A stretch of 43,932 nt of DNA from Chitinophagaceae bacterium (GCA_025359725.1 JANYEX010000042.1:1-43932); one strand, 5' to 3'. Shown: positions 7,777 through 17,701, numbered from the stretch's first letter. Numbers and translations: made by a program. Notes: generated from the sequence alone by a model not told the origin.

Positions 7777-8331
7777 TTATTTACCAGCAGCCTTACCAGC
7801 TTTTCTTCTCAATACTTCACCAACATACTTAACACCCTTACCCTTATACGGCTCTGGTTTACGTAAACTTCTTAATTTGGCTGCTACCTGACCAATCAAT
7901 TGCTTATCTATACCTTCAAGAGCAATAACTGGATTTTTACCTTTTTCAGTGACTGTAGTTACTTTAATTTCATTAGGAATTTCGAAAATTATGTTATGCG
8001 AATACCCTAAAGCTAAGTCAATTATATTACCAACATTTGATGCTTTATAACCAACACCAACTAATTCTAATTCTCTTTTATAACCAGTAGTAACACCAGT
8101 AACTAAATTATTAATTAGAGCTCTGTAAAGACCATGCATAGCACGGTGACGAATCTGGTCAGTAGGACGAGTGATAATTAACTCATTACCTACAATTTCA
8201 GGTTTAATATCCCTATCAATTGTCTGCTTCAGAACACCTTTTGGTCCCTTTACAGATACTGTGTTATCATTTGCAACCTCAATTGTTACTCCAGATGGAA
8301 TTAAAATGGGTTTTTTTCCTATACGAGACAT
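7777..8331 (-). CDS. rplF: 50S ribosomal protein L6
   Basis: L6 lies near the factor-binding site of the large subunit. The 184 residues contain the two repeated L6 folds: N-terminal MSRIGKKPILIPSGV and VSVKGPKG, and the C-terminal signature RKPEPYKGKGVKYVGE. A basic Ala/Lys tail closes the protein. Length and position between rpsH and rplR are standard. Confidence 0.97.
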   Translation of the reverse strand: MSRIGKKPILIPSGVTIEVANDNTVSVKGPKGVLKQTIDRDIKPEIVGNELIITRPTDQIRHRAMHGLYRALINNLVTGVTTGYKRELELVGVGYKASNVGNIIDLALGYSHNIIFEIPNEIKVTTVTEKGKNPVIALEGIDKQLIGQVAAKLRSLRKPEPYKGKGVKYVGEVLRRKAGKAAGK

Positions 8332-8393
8332 AGTAACTAATTTATTATTGAACTACTCAATTTTATTTTAAATACAAATGAGCTTAAAGTAAT

Positions 8394-8792
8394 TTAGCTA
8401 ATGTAGCAAAGTACTTCACCACCTACATTTTGTGCTTTTGCTTGCTTATCTGTTAGAACACCTTTAGATGTACTAACAATCGCAACACCTAAACCATTTA
8501 TAACACGCTTAATTTCAGTAGGCTTTGCATATTGCCTTAAACCTGGTCTGCTTACACGCTCCAAGGTACGAATTGCAGGCTGTTTGCTTGTAGGATCGTA
8601 TTTAAGCGCAATCTTGATTAAACCTTGCTTTGAATCATCCTCAAATTTATATTTCAGGATATAACCTTGTTCGTATAATATCTCTGTTATACGCTTCTTT
8701 AAATTAGAAGCAGGTATTTCAACAATTCTATGACCAGCCATTTGAGCATTACGAATCCTCGTTAGAAAATCGGCGATAGGATCAGTTACCAT
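8394..8792 (-). CDS. rpsH: 30S ribosomal protein S8
   Basis: S8 is a primary 16S rRNA binder and, in E. coli, the repressor of the spc operon. The 132 residues begin DPIADFLTRIRNAQ and end with the family signature NGLGVAIVSTSKGVLTDKQA. Whether it autoregulates here cannot be seen. It follows rpsN by 46 bp. Confidence 0.97.
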   Translation of the reverse strand: MVTDPIADFLTRIRNAQMAGHRIVEIPASNLKKRITEILYEQGYILKYKFEDDSKQGLIKIALKYDPTSKQPAIRTLERVSRPGLRQYAKPTEIKRVINGLGVAIVSTSKGVLTDKQAKAQNVGGEVLCYIS

Positions 8793-8838
8793 ATATATAT
8801 ATTAATCTATTAAAAAAATCTTGTAATTATAATAAATA

Positions 8839-9108
8839 CTACCAGCTTGCCTTTTTAATTCCTGGTATTTTACCATTCAAAGCCATATCTCTAAATATAA
8901 CTCGGGATATGCCAAAATATCTCATATATCCTTTGGGACGACCAGTCAATTGACAACGATTTTTCAATCTAACAGGAGAAGAATTTTTTGGAAGTAAATC
9001 CAATCCAGCATAGTCACCAGCAGCTTTTAAGGTTTCTCTTTTTTTTGCAAACTTTTCGACCATTTTTTCACGCTTTCTTTGTCTAGCCTTAATTGATTCT
9101 TTTGCCAT
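8839..9108 (-). CDS. rpsN: 30S ribosomal protein S14, zinc-independent form
   Basis: S14 assembles late into the head of the small subunit. The 89 residues match the long form, with [19 protein letters not shown] near the C terminus. Only one Cys is present, so the zinc-binding CxxC pairs of the short form are absent. Genes either side are rplE (12 bp away) and rpsH. Confidence 0.97.
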   Translation of the reverse strand: MAKESIKARQRKREKMVEKFAKKRETLKAAGDYAGLDLLPKNSSPVRLKNRCQLTGRPKGYMRYFGISRVIFRDMALNGKIPGIKKASW

Positions 9109-9120
9109 TTTATTTAATTT

Positions 9121-9696
9121 TTAAGCGTTATCTTTTTTGATGTTTTTGAAAGGCATTCCTAATTCCTTAAGCAATTCATAAGCTTCCTCGTTAGTAGTTG
9201 CAGTGGTAACAAAAGTTATATCCAAACCTGTAATTCTATTAACTTTATCAATATCAATTTCAGGGAAGATAATTTGTTCAATAACGCCTAGTGTATAATT
9301 ACCTCTACCATCAAAAGCCTTATCACTTATGCCTTTAAAATCACGAACACGAGGAAGAGCTACAGATACCAAACGATCTAAAAACTCAAACATTTTCTCA
9401 CCTCTTAAAGTAACTCTCGCACCAATGGGCATTCCTTTTCTAAGCTTAAAATTTGAAATATCTTTTTTTGAAAACGTAGCAACTGGTTTTTGACCTGTTA
9501 TGATAGAAAGCTCTTCTAGAGAAACATCAACAAGCTTTTTGTCAGTAACTGCACCATTAACACCTCTGTTAATACAGATTTTTTGGAGCTTTGGAGCTTG
9601 CATTACACTCTTGTACTCGAACTTTTTCATTAAAGCAGGGACAACCTCTTTAGAGTATTTATCTGCTAATCTGGGAATATACTTTGTTGTTTCCAT
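9121..9696 (-). CDS. rplE: 50S ribosomal protein L5
   Basis: L5 binds 5S rRNA together with L18 and contacts the small subunit. The 191 residues include the signature [18 protein letters not shown], then [20 protein letters not shown] and the glycine-rich [18 protein letters not shown]. Its ATG shares a base with the rplX stop (TAATG arrangement at 9694-9698), a sign of translational coupling. Confidence 0.97.
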   Translation of the reverse strand: METTKYIPRLADKYSKEVVPALMKKFEYKSVMQAPKLQKICINRGVNGAVTDKKLVDVSLEELSIITGQKPVATFSKKDISNFKLRKGMPIGARVTLRGEKMFEFLDRLVSVALPRVRDFKGISDKAFDGRGNYTLGVIEQIIFPEIDIDKVNRITGLDITFVTTATTNEEAYELLKELGMPFKNIKKDNA

Positions 9697-10034
9697 TATT
9701 TAATTAATTCTCCTGATTTTTTTGAAATACGTACCAATTTACCAACAATTCTTTCGCGCTTAATCTTAGTGGCGGACTTCATCTTTGCATCCCATAACAT
9801 TACATTCGAGATATTAATTTCAGCCTCCTGCTTTTCTATTCCACCTTTAGTATTTTGTGCAGTAGGCTTAATATGCTTTGTAGCCAAAGCAACACCTTCA
9901 ACTAATACTTTACCCTTTTCAATATTAACCTCCAAAACTGTTCTTGGCTTCTTTAAATCTTTGTCATCACCAGCAATAACTACAACAGTGTCGCCTTTTT
10001 TGATGTTGAATTTAGCTTTGAATCTAGTACTCAT
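9696..10034 (-). CDS. rplX: 50S ribosomal protein L24
   Basis: L24 initiates assembly of the large subunit. The 112 residues carry the N-terminal KOW motif [17 protein letters not shown], then [17 protein letters not shown], and end in a basic tail. The stop overlaps the rplE start by one base. It follows rplN by 61 bp. Confidence 0.97.
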   Translation of the reverse strand: MSTRFKAKFNIKKGDTVVVIAGDDKDLKKPRTVLEVNIEKGKVLVEGVALATKHIKPTAQNTKGGIEKQEAEINISNVMLWDAKMKSATKIKRERIVGKLVRISKKSGELIK

Positions 10035-10095
10035 CTTTTTACTTTTAATTTATATTCTCACTAAAGGAATTAATGTAAATAGGTATTATAATAAT

Positions 10096-10464
10096 TTATA
10101 AAACCTCTGGCGCTAGTGATATAATCTTCATGTAGCCTTTATCACGTAACTCTCTTGCTACTGGCCCAAAAATACGAGTACCTCTTGGGTCATCTGCATT
10201 ATTTAGAAGAACGACTGCATTATCATCAAATCTTATGTAAGAACCATCTTTTCTACGCAGTTTATTCTTTGTACGAACAATTACAGCTTTAGAAACAGTA
10301 CCTTTCTTTATTCCACCCGCTGGAATGGCATCTTTTACAGTTACCACAATTTTATCACCGATTTTCGCATAATCTTGTCCACTATTACCAAGTACTTTAA
10401 TACAAAGTACTTCTTTAGCACCACTGTTATCTGCTACATTTAATCTGCTCTCTTGCTGAATCAT
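10096..10464 (-). CDS. rplN: 50S ribosomal protein L14
   Basis: L14 forms part of the subunit interface and contacts L19. The 122 residues begin with the canonical [19 protein letters not shown] and contain [18 protein letters not shown] and [13 protein letters not shown]. Length matches the family exactly. In the usual order this is where the spc half of the cluster begins. Confidence 0.98.
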   Translation of the reverse strand: MIQQESRLNVADNSGAKEVLCIKVLGNSGQDYAKIGDKIVVTVKDAIPAGGIKKGTVSKAVIVRTKNKLRRKDGSYIRFDDNAVVLLNNADDPRGTRIFGPVARELRDKGYMKIISLAPEVL

Positions 10465-10525
10465 TTTTAAGCTTTTATCTTTTTTTAGAACTTAAAAAGC
10501 AACACAAAACTGAATTTCCGTCAGC

Positions 10526-10792
10526 TTATTTTGCTTTTTCTATTACTTCCACTAACCTCCACCTTTTCGTTTTACTTAAAGGTCTAGTTTCCATAATTTT
10601 TACTAAATCCCCTAGAGTACACTCATCTTTTTCGTCATGAGCATGAAACTTAGTGGTCTTTTTAACGAATTTACCGTAAAGAGGGTGTTTCACATTTCTT
10701 TCAACAGCAACAGTAATAGTTTTTGCCATTTTATTGCTAGTTACTACACCTATTCTTGTTTTACGTAAATTTCTATCAAGTACTGCTTCCAT
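10526..10792 (-). CDS. rpsQ: 30S ribosomal protein S17
   Basis: S17 is a primary 16S rRNA-binding protein of the small-subunit body. The 88 residues show the OB-fold signature [19 protein letters not shown] and the conserved [16 protein letters not shown]. It lies between rpmC and rplN. Confidence 0.97.
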   Translation of the reverse strand: MEAVLDRNLRKTRIGVVTSNKMAKTITVAVERNVKHPLYGKFVKKTTKFHAHDEKDECTLGDLVKIMETRPLSKTKRWRLVEVIEKAK

Positions 10793-10814
10793 TGTATAAA
10801 CTTTAATTAAACTA

Positions 10815-11012
10815 CTATCTATTTTTGAATTCAGTTTTTAAACGCGCTACATCCCTTCTAAGGGTACGAATGCTTACAGGATTCTCTAAGGGTGAAATTG
10901 CATGAGCAAATGACAATTTTTTTAAGCGCAAAGTATCTTCCTGAATACGAGCTTTTAAGTCAATTTCAGATATACTTTTAAGTTCATTATTGAATTGTAC
11001 TTTCTTAACCAT
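10815..11012 (-). CDS. rpmC: 50S ribosomal protein L29
   Basis: L29 lies at the nascent-chain exit and helps dock trigger factor and SRP. The 65 residues form the usual two-helix protein, [20 protein letters not shown] then [20 protein letters not shown]. Length and position after rplP are standard. Confidence 0.95.
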   Translation of the reverse strand: MVKKVQFNNELKSISEIDLKARIQEDTLRLKKLSFAHAISPLENPVSIRTLRRDVARLKTEFKNR

Positions 11013-11065
11013 TTTGTTTTTTTTAAAGTAGTATAATATTAAAGAGAGAATTAAATACTACAGAA

Positions 11066-11488
11066 TTATGCTTGTTGTAAATCTCTTCTAACGATAAATT
11101 TTGTAGCGATAGGTAATTTTTGAGAAGCTAATAACATAGCTTGCTTAGCAGTTTCTTCGCTTACACCATCACATTCAAATATAATTCTACCTGGTTCAAC
11201 TACAGCGGCCCAATATTCTGGATTACCTTTACCCTTACCCATTCTCACTTCAGCAGGTTTATGGGTAATAATTTTATCAGGGAAAATTCTAATCCATACA
11301 TTTCCTTCCCTTTTCATTGCACGTGTCATTGACTGACGAGCAGCTTCAAGTTGACGATTTGTTAACCAAATTGGCTCTAGTGCTTTCAAAGCAAAAGATC
11401 CAAAGGCAATATACGATCCACGCTTTGCAACTTCACGAATTCTTCCTTTCTGTTGCTTTCTGTGTTTACTTCTCTTTGGTTGTAACAT
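11066..11488 (-). CDS. rplP: 50S ribosomal protein L16
   Basis: L16 helps shape the tRNA A-site of the large subunit. The 140 residues begin [16 protein letters not shown] and contain the signature [37 protein letters not shown] is also characteristic. The length is slightly longer than E. coli L16, within the normal range. Confidence 0.98.
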   Translation of the reverse strand: MLQPKRSKHRKQQKGRIREVAKRGSYIAFGSFALKALEPIWLTNRQLEAARQSMTRAMKREGNVWIRIFPDKIITHKPAEVRMGKGKGNPEYWAAVVEPGRIIFECDGVSEETAKQAMLLASQKLPIATKFIVRRDLQQA

Positions 11489-11528
11489 TGTCTATATTTT
11501 ACCAGTATAAATTAGTAAATAAAATTTA

Positions 11529-12338
11529 TTAGTTTCTCCTCTGTCCACCACCAGAATTGGCGTTATTACCTCTTCTTTCAGCATAACCGCCTCTACCACG
11601 TTCACCAGAGTTTCTTCTATCATCTCCACCTCTGTTATTGTTTCTGTCTTCCCTTCTTTCGCTCATATCATTCTTTCCACCAACAAAATTTGGATTCAAT
11701 TCTCTCTTTCCTAAAACTTCACCCTTACAAATCCAAACCTTTATTCCAATCTTACCGTAAACAGTTTGCGCGAATACACTAGCATAGTCAATGTCCATAC
11801 GGAAAGTATGTAACGGTGTTCTTCCTTGCTTAATTTCTTCAGAACGAGCAATTTCAGCACCACCCAAACGACCACTAACCCTTACTTTAATTCCTTCAGC
11901 ACCCATACGAAGCGTGGAAGCAATTGCCATTTTGATAGCCCTTTTAAAATTAATCCTATTTTCAATTTGTCTAGCAATGGTGTCACCTACAATAGTAGCA
12001 TCCAATTCAGGTCTTCTTATTTCAAGAATATTTATTTGAACATCCTCTTTTTTGGTAAGCTTCTTTAGCTCTTCTTTAATACTATCAACTTCCCCACCAC
12101 CTTTACCGATAATTATACCAGGCTTACTAGTGTGGATAGTAACTATCAATTTACCTAAGGTACGTTCTATTACTATTCTAGCTATACCACCCTTACTGAT
12201 ACGAGCATTTAAGTAAGTTCTTATTTTATCATCTTCAATTAATTTACCAGCGTAATCATTTTTACTGGCGTACCAATTACTTTCCCATCCACGGATGATA
12301 CCTAACCTATTGCCAATCGGATTTGCTTTCTGACCCAT
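11529..12338 (-). CDS. rpsC: 30S ribosomal protein S3 with a Gly/Arg/Asn-rich tail
   Basis: S3 guards the mRNA entry channel and has helicase activity with S4 and S5. The 269 residues begin [18 protein letters not shown]. The KH RNA-binding domain is marked by [20 protein letters not shown], and the C-terminal fold includes [12 protein letters not shown] and [20 protein letters not shown]. After about residue 222 comes a low-complexity tail of some 45 residues rich in Arg, Asn, Gly and Glu (for example [17 protein letters not shown]). E. coli S3 is 233 residues, so the tail is an addition; such disordered tails are plausible RNA- or ribosome-surface contacts, but this is inference. Confidence 0.97.
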   Translation of the reverse strand: MGQKANPIGNRLGIIRGWESNWYASKNDYAGKLIEDDKIRTYLNARISKGGIARIVIERTLGKLIVTIHTSKPGIIIGKGGGEVDSIKEELKKLTKKEDVQINILEIRRPELDATIVGDTIARQIENRINFKRAIKMAIASTLRMGAEGIKVRVSGRLGGAEIARSEEIKQGRTPLHTFRMDIDYASVFAQTVYGKIGIKVWICKGEVLGKRELNPNFVGGKNDMSERREDRNNNRGGDDRRNSGERGRGGYAERRGNNANSGGGQRRN

Positions 12339-12350
12339 ATATGGTATGTA

Positions 12351-12695
12351 TTAATTTTTTGAATCTACAATAATTGTTACATGATTACTACGCTTACGTA
12401 GCTTATATCCTCTGCCTTGTGGAGCAGGAAGCATTCTCTTGATTACCATCCCACCATCAACAAATATTCTTTTCACAACAAGGTTGTTATCTGCAGCACT
12501 AAGTCCTTCGTTCTTTTGTTCCCAATTATTAATTGCACTTTTAAGCAATTTTGATAGAGGAATTGCATTATGTTGTGGGTGGAATTCTAAAATAGCCAAA
12601 GCCTTTTCTACTTCCATACCACGAACCACATCAGCAATCAAACGCATTTTGCGTGGACCTGTTGGGTAATTATTTAATTTAGCGATTGATTCCAT
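12351..12695 (-). CDS. rplV: 50S ribosomal protein L22
   Basis: L22 lines the nascent peptide tunnel through its beta-hairpin. The 114 residues show [19 protein letters not shown] near the start and the hairpin region [20 protein letters not shown]. Its stop is 12 bp before the rpsC start. Confidence 0.97.
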   Translation of the reverse strand: MESIAKLNNYPTGPRKMRLIADVVRGMEVEKALAILEFHPQHNAIPLSKLLKSAINNWEQKNEGLSAADNNLVVKRIFVDGGMVIKRMLPAPQGRGYKLRKRSNHVTIIVDSKN

Positions 12696-12750
12696 TTTGC
12701 TATTCTTATTTTCAGTTATTTAACTAACTGATTCTTAAGGTTGATAATAT

Positions 12751-13020
12751 TTATTTTTTTGAACCTGAGTGACCTCTAAAATTTCTAGTAGGGGAAAACT
12801 CGCCCAACTTATGACCTACCATAAACTCTGTAACATAGACAGGAATAAATTTATTCCCATTATGAACCGCAAATGTGTGCCCTACAAAATCAGGAGTTAT
12901 TGTACTTCTCCTACTCCAAGTTTTAATTACACCTTTTTTGCTTTTACCTTCATTTATGTTAAGCACCTTTACATCAAGATTAGCATCAACATAAGGACCT
13001 TTTTTTATTGAACGACCCAT
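12751..13020 (-). CDS. rpsS: 30S ribosomal protein S19
   Basis: S19 forms the head of the small subunit with S13. The 89 residues begin [15 protein letters not shown] and contain [20 protein letters not shown] and the signature [17 protein letters not shown]. Position between rplB and rplV is standard. Confidence 0.98.
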   Translation of the reverse strand: MGRSIKKGPYVDANLDVKVLNINEGKSKKGVIKTWSRRSTITPDFVGHTFAVHNGNKFIPVYVTEFMVGHKLGEFSPTRNFRGHSGSKK

Positions 13021-13053
13021 ATTAGAGTTTTATATTACTATATAAATAATCAA

Positions 13054-13893
13054 TTACTTCGCAAGCTTCTTACCATCTCTACGTTGGATAATTAATTTGC
13101 TACTTCCCTTAGTTCTAGATCTTGTCTTCTCACCCTTAGCATACTTTCCAGTTCTACTTCTTGGATGTCCACCTGAAGCACGACCTTCACCACCACCCAT
13201 CGGGTGATCTACTGGGTTCATTGCAACACCTCTTGTTCTAGGTGTAATACCTTTCCAACGATTTACACCAGCTTTACCTGCCTTTTCTAGGTTATGATCA
13301 CTATTTGAAACAACTCCAATTGTAGCAAAAGAATTAATCAAAAGCTTACGTAACTCGCCACTAGGCATTTTAAGTACTGCGTATTTTTCTTCTTTATTCG
13401 CCAACTGTGCAGAAGTACCAGCACTTCTAACCAATTTTCCACCCTGACCAGGTTGCAATTCAATGTTGTGAATCATAGTACCCAAAGGCATATTTTTCAT
13501 TTGTAATGCATTACCAATTTCAGGTGCTACTTGATTTCCAGAGATGACTTTAGCTCCAACTTGTAAACCTTGTGGTGCTATTATATATCTCTTTTCGCCA
13601 TCAGTGTATTGCAAAAGTGCAATAAAAGCAGTTCTATTTGGATCATATTCTATAGAAAGAACCGTTGCTTCGATATCAAACTTATTACGTTTGAAATCAA
13701 TAATACGATATTGCTTTTTGTGACCACCACCAATGTATCTCATTGAACGACGACCTTGAGCATTACGACCACCAGTCTTCTTGATTGGTTCTAACAAACT
13801 CTTTTCTGGTTTATTAGTTGTAATCTCAGCATAAGCATTTCCAATTCTCCAGCGTGTTCCAGCTGTCATTGGTTTGTATTTCTTTAATGCCAT
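13054..13893 (-). CDS. rplB: 50S ribosomal protein L2
   Basis: L2 is needed for subunit association and peptidyl transfer. The 279 residues include the N-terminal [19 protein letters not shown] and the strongly conserved C-terminal segment [18 protein letters not shown] with the functionally important His. Length is close to the usual 275. Confidence 0.98.
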   Translation of the reverse strand: MALKKYKPMTAGTRWRIGNAYAEITTNKPEKSLLEPIKKTGGRNAQGRRSMRYIGGGHKKQYRIIDFKRNKFDIEATVLSIEYDPNRTAFIALLQYTDGEKRYIIAPQGLQVGAKVISGNQVAPEIGNALQMKNMPLGTMIHNIELQPGQGGKLVRSAGTSAQLANKEEKYAVLKMPSGELRKLLINSFATIGVVSNSDHNLEKAGKAGVNRWKGITPRTRGVAMNPVDHPMGGGEGRASGGHPRSRTGKYAKGEKTRSRTKGSSKLIIQRRDGKKLAK

Positions 13894-13937
13894 TTTTTAT
13901 TAGTCTTTAAACGAGTTTATCAGCCTCGGCGCTATAA

Positions 13938-14237
13938 TTAAATATTTGTGTATAAATCTATTCTTTCACCTTCAGCAACAGTAACAAAAGCTTTTTTATA
14001 AGAAGGCTTAATTCCTTTTATATATTTTCCTTTTACTTGTCTGCCTTTGTTCTTACCAGGTGCTACAGCAGTGTTAACTTCTGTTACTTTTACTCCGTAA
14101 AATTCTTCAACAGCCTTCTTTATTTCCAATTTATTTGATTGCTTATCAACTTTGAAAGCATAAGTACGCAATTTATCTTGCTGTAAATTTGCTTTTTCCG
14201 TTAAAATTGGTTTTACCAAAACATCTGTAAGTTTCAT
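13938..14237 (-). CDS. rplW: 50S ribosomal protein L23
   Basis: L23 lies at the tunnel exit and docks trigger factor. The 99 residues show DVLVKPILTEKANLQQDK, then YAFKVDKQSNKLEIKKAVEE and the tail PSYKKAFVTVAEGERIDL. The order rplC-rplD-rplW-rplB is intact. Confidence 0.96.
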   Translation of the reverse strand: MKLTDVLVKPILTEKANLQQDKLRTYAFKVDKQSNKLEIKKAVEEFYGVKVTEVNTAVAPGKNKGRQVKGKYIKGIKPSYKKAFVTVAEGERIDLYTNI

Positions 14238-14265
14238 GCTATGTTATTATTGAAACGTTTTTAAA

Positions 14266-14904
14266 TTAAGCTTCTGCTACAACTTCCTCATCTGCAAATA
14301 TTCCTACCGCACTTTCAGTAAATACTAATACATCGGCATTCATGATTTCGTAAGTATTAATGTCAGCCAACAAAGTAGTAGTAATATTTGGAATATTACG
14401 TGTACTTAGATATAAACTATCGTTGTACTCAGAGAGAACTACAATTGTTTTTTTGTCAGCAACACTTAAGTTTGCTAATATGCTAAATAACTGCTTAGTC
14501 TTAGGTGTTTCCAAATTAATATCCTCAACAACTACGATAGCTTCGTCTTTTGCTTTATAACTTAATGCAGAAATCTTTGCCAAATCCTTAACCTTACGGT
14601 TAAGTTTAATATCATATTTGTGTGGTTTTGGACCGAAAATAGTACCACCACCCTTATATAAAGGGTTACGAATATTACCCTTACGAGCACCACCTGTTCC
14701 TTTTTGTTTGTGCAACTTTCTACTTGAACCCTTTACTTCAGCACGAGTTTTTACCTTGTGTGTTCCAGCCCTTCCAGCAGCTAAATATTGCTTAACAGCT
14801 AAGTATATAACGTGATTATTAGGTTCAATACCAAAAATATCTTGTGGTAATTCTACTGAACGTCCTGTTTTTTGACCTTCTATATTTAATACATCAACTT
14901 GCAT
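14266..14904 (-). CDS. rplD: 50S ribosomal protein L4
   Basis: L4 reaches into the peptide tunnel; in E. coli it also represses the S10 operon. The 212 residues contain the tunnel-loop segment SSRKLHKQKGTGGARKGN followed by GGGTIFGPKPHKY. The C-terminal part with NADVLVFTESAV is normal. No E. coli-like S10 leader was recognised. Confidence 0.97.
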   Translation of the reverse strand: MQVDVLNIEGQKTGRSVELPQDIFGIEPNNHVIYLAVKQYLAAGRAGTHKVKTRAEVKGSSRKLHKQKGTGGARKGNIRNPLYKGGGTIFGPKPHKYDIKLNRKVKDLAKISALSYKAKDEAIVVVEDINLETPKTKQLFSILANLSVADKKTIVVLSEYNDSLYLSTRNIPNITTTLLADINTYEIMNADVLVFTESAVGIFADEEVVAEA

Positions 14905-14925
14905 TCTTCAGAAAATTAAGAGTAA

Positions 14926-15543
14926 TTACTTTTGGATTAATACGATTGAACCGTTGTGACCAGGTACAGACCCACTAACCAAGATATAGTTCTTTTCAGG
15001 GAAGATTTTAACAACCTTCAAACCTTTCATTTTAACCCTATCACCACCCATACGACCAGCCATTCTAAGACCTTTGAACACACGTGATGGGTAAGAAGAT
15101 CCACCTAGAGAACCTGGCGCTCTCGAACGGTCATGTTGACCGTGGGTAGCTTCACCAACACCTGAGAAACCGTGTCTTTTAACAACACCTTGAAATCCCT
15201 TTCCTTTGGTTGTACCTACTATCTTGACAGTATCACCTTCGGAAAATATATCTAATGATATAGTTTCACCGATGTCTTTCTTTATTGAATAATTGCGGAA
15301 TTCTTTTACAAATCTTTTGGGCGTGGTCTGAGCTTTTGCGTAGTGGTTAAGCTCTGCCTTGGTAGTGTGTTTTTCTTTCTTATCAACAACGGCAAGTTGA
15401 AGAGCAATGTAACCATCTGTTTCGGTAGTTTTAACTTGAGTAACCGTGTTTGGTTCGGCTTCGATAATGGTGCATGCAGTTTGCTTGCCATCAGCAGCAA
15501 AGACGCTAGTCATCCCGATTTTTTTACCAATAATACCTTTCAT
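14926..15543 (-). CDS. rplC: 50S ribosomal protein L3
   Basis: L3 is an early assembly protein near the peptidyl transferase centre. The 205 residues begin [15 protein letters not shown] and contain [17 protein letters not shown] and the signature [19 protein letters not shown]. Unusually, 258 bp separate it from rpsJ, whereas the other genes of the operon are 80 bp or less apart. Confidence 0.98.
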   Translation of the reverse strand: MKGIIGKKIGMTSVFAADGKQTACTIIEAEPNTVTQVKTTETDGYIALQLAVVDKKEKHTTKAELNHYAKAQTTPKRFVKEFRNYSIKKDIGETISLDIFSEGDTVKIVGTTKGKGFQGVVKRHGFSGVGEATHGQHDRSRAPGSLGGSSYPSRVFKGLRMAGRMGGDRVKMKGLKVVKIFPEKNYILVSGSVPGHNGSIVLIQK

Positions 15544-15801
15544 GTTTTTGCGGTTATGCCCCGCTTAAGGTGTGAAGGACATGTCGAAAATAATTTCGGA
15601 ATTCTATCCTCTGTTTGCTACTGACCTTTTCCTTTATTTTCCTTTTGGGAAGCGGAAGTACCAGCAGTAAACAAACCTCGAAGGGCCTGTTCATATGTCG
15701 TCCTCAATTTTACTTGAGGAAGTTTCTTTAAATTTTCAGCGCTCTTTTCTTTGTTAGTACAAATTGAGAGATGATTATTATTTTATGTAAGAACTAAGTA
15801 C
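15544..15801 (-). other. 258-bp spacer between rpsJ and rplC
   Basis: On the minus strand a 54-codon frame without ATG (15621-15782, ending TAG at 15618-15620) reads like protein, for example NLKKLPQVKLRTTYEQALRG and SASQKENKGKGQ. A second frame with an ATG at 15694 would give 46 residues (MNRPFEVCLLLVLPL onwards, stop at 15554). Neither matches a protein I recognise. The spacer may be a transcribed regulatory leader for rplC or a decayed small gene. Confidence 0.4.
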
Positions 15802-16107
15802 TTATGCTTTAATCTCAACTTCAACACCAGATGGCAAATCTAATTTACTTAGAGCGTCAACAGTTTTAGAAGAGGAAGTATAGATATCAAGTAATCTTTT
15901 GTGCGTTGCCAATTGAAACTGTTCGCGACTCTTTTTGTTAACATGCGGGGAACGCAAAACAGTAAAAATTCTTTTGTGCGTAGGCAAGGGAATAGGCCCA
16001 GTTACAACAGCACCTGTACTACGGACTGTCTTAACGATTTTCTCAGCAGACTTGTCCACCAAGTTGTGATCGTATGATTGTAATTTAATTCTAATTCTCT
16101 GTGACAT
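15802..16107 (-). CDS. rpsJ: 30S ribosomal protein S10
   Basis: S10 is a small-subunit head protein and, as NusE, a transcription antitermination factor. The 101 residues begin [20 protein letters not shown] and contain the signature [21 protein letters not shown] use the ATG at 16107. A GTG at 16209 would add 34 residues but would lie upstream of the probable promoter at 16138-16167 and has no family support. It is the first gene of the operon; the str genes rpsL, rpsG and fusA that often precede it are not adjacent. Confidence 0.98.
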   Translation of the reverse strand: MSQRIRIKLQSYDHNLVDKSAEKIVKTVRSTGAVVTGPIPLPTHKRIFTVLRSPHVNKKSREQFQLATHKRLLDIYTSSSKTVDALSKLDLPSGVEVEIKA

Positions 16108-16137
16108 ATTCAATACCCGTTTTTCAAATTGGGAGTG

Positions 16138-16167
16138 CAAATGTAGGGGTATGATTTGGAATAGCAA
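16138..16167 (-). promoter_or_regulatory. Probable promoter of the S10-spc operon
   Basis: On the minus strand TTG (complement of 16165-16167) is followed after 19 bp by TACATTTG (complement of 16138-16145). This is a full match to the Bacteroidota pattern TTG/TTTG, 19-20 bp, TAnnTTTG. The rpsJ ATG lies 30 bases downstream of the box, leaving a leader of roughly 24 bases. Confidence 0.65.
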
Positions 16168-16266
16168 GCACTTAATTAAAATATTTTTTATTTTTTTCCC
16201 TTTTGACACTTTATTTCCAATACTTCACCCATTTATTTGATATTGCACAACTATAAGTGAACGTTT

Positions 16267-17310
16267 ATGAGAAATTGCTACTGCTTCTTTTTTCCCCTTT
16301 TAATAGTCTTACTTTTTGTCCAACCTTTGCACGCCCAAAATAGTTCCTTTAGTGTGGGGGTTGTTATGTGCGGGGCAGAATTTGGCGAAAGACAACTACC
16401 AGGCAAACTATTAACAGACTATATATATCCTACCCAAGAAGAGATAGCCTACTTTGCCGCAAAGGGTTTTACCCGTGTAACCCTTCCCTTTAAATGGGAA
16501 AGGGTTCAACGGAAAATAGGCGGCGAGTTAGACTCTAACGAGATAAACAGAATGAAACAATTTATCAGAACCTGCGATACTGCACATATACCTGTAATCC
16601 TCACCCTGCAAAACTTTGCCGTTTATACCGCTAATTCCGAGGATTATGCCTTGGGAAGCCGCCACCTTAGCTTTGATAACTACAAAGATTTCTGGAAGAA
16701 GATGGCTCTTACTTTTTCCGACTGCCCTAATATTTATGGCTTCGATATAATGAATGAACCACGGGGCATCTTTGGTAGGCATTGGTTAAAAGCTGCCCAA
16801 CATGCTATTGATGGCATAAGGGAAGCAGACAACAACACCTATGTAATAGTAGATGGGCAAAACAGCTCTTTTAGTGCCGACTGGAAGGCTGAAAACAATA
16901 AACTACGGAAGCTAAAGGATAAATCGGACAAGATAATTTATGATGCACACTGCTATTTCGACTATAACCATTCGGGCCGGTATGATGGGTTGTATGAGGG
17001 CAGGATAAGTAAGTATGTGGGGGTTGATAGGGTTAAACCATTTGTAAAATGGCTTGCCCGACATAATAAAAAGGGTATGATTGGTGAATTTGGCGTTCCG
17101 GCAGATAAAAAATGGATGGAAGCGATGGATAACTTTTTGGCTTACAGCAAAGAAAAAGGACTAACCGTTAGCTATTGGGCTGCGGGCCCTTGGTGGAATG
17201 ATTATCCGTTATCCATTGAGCCATCCTACGAAACCGACAAACCCCAGATGAAAATATTGGCTAAATACCTACCTCAACCAAGTGATTCTCTTTCTAAGCA
17301 GAATCGATAA
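16267..17310 (+). CDS. Secreted glycoside hydrolase, GH5-type (cellulase family)
   Basis: A probable endo-acting beta-glycosidase exported by Sec. The 347 residues start with a signal peptide (hydrophobic stretch FFFPLLIVLLFVQP, cleavage near LHAQ, residue 21-24). The rest fits the GH5 TIM barrel: GFTRVTLPFKWERV early, the acid/base Glu164 in GFDIMNEPRG, and the nucleophile Glu274 in KKGMIGEFGVP; a late WAAGPWW aromatic patch fits the substrate cleft. No carbohydrate-binding module or T9SS sorting domain is seen. The substrate (cellulose, mannan or other glucan) cannot be told. It stands alone, divergent from the ribosomal operon and not in a susCD polysaccharide locus. Confidence 0.85.
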   Translation: MRNCYCFFFPLLIVLLFVQPLHAQNSSFSVGVVMCGAEFGERQLPGKLLTDYIYPTQEEIAYFAAKGFTRVTLPFKWERVQRKIGGELDSNEINRMKQFIRTCDTAHIPVILTLQNFAVYTANSEDYALGSRHLSFDNYKDFWKKMALTFSDCPNIYGFDIMNEPRGIFGRHWLKAAQHAIDGIREADNNTYVIVDGQNSSFSADWKAENNKLRKLKDKSDKIIYDAHCYFDYNHSGRYDGLYEGRISKYVGVDRVKPFVKWLARHNKKGMIGEFGVPADKKWMEAMDNFLAYSKEKGLTVSYWAAGPWWNDYPLSIEPSYETDKPQMKILAKYLPQPSDSLSKQNR

Positions 17311-17539
17311 ATTCTTTTTACGCAGGGTTGCCAATCCGTTTTTTTAGGTCATAAGTAAGGATAAAGGGGTAACCCACAAATTTGTTTTTTTCCATAAAGT
17401 AATTGCTTTTACCTTATTAGGGAACCTCTAAAAACCAATTTTTAATAAATTCCGTGTTGAATTTATGTATAAATTAACCATGTTGATGAAAAATTCAAAT
17501 CACAAGAACAGTCATTTGCATTTAAGATAGCAGAATAAA

Positions 17540-17626
17540 ATGATGAAGGCGATGTATATCACCAGTTTTATTCAAATTATATGTATCATCAGTGGGTTAA
17601 TGGCTTTGGTTAAGTTTATGAAATAG
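17540..17626 (+). CDS. Possible small membrane peptide (28 residues)
   Basis: The frame begins MMKAMYITSF, continues with the hydrophobic stretch IQIICIISGLMALV, and ends KFMK, so it could be a single-pass membrane peptide. An intrinsic terminator follows 41 bp after the stop, which supports a short transcription unit. No homologue is recalled, and there is no ribosome-binding signal to judge by. It could equally be chance in a non-coding RNA. Confidence 0.3.
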   Translation: MMKAMYITSFIQIICIISGLMALVKFMK

Positions 17627-17666
17627 CTACGTTAGAATAGTAAATAAGGTTTTGATTATTCAAAAT

Positions 17667-17701
17667 ACCTATAGAGTTCAAAAGCTTTATAGGTCTTTTT
17701 T
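17667..17701 (+). terminator. Intrinsic terminator
   Basis: ACCTATA (17667-17673) pairs with TATAGGT (17688-17694) and is followed by C and a run of six T. It lies 41 bp after the 28-codon frame. Confidence 0.5.

Noticed and set aside
15554-15694. 46-residue ATG frame in the rpsJ-rplC spacer
   Set aside because: Unrecognised, and it competes with a more protein-like frame on the same strand. Evidence is too weak for a gene call.
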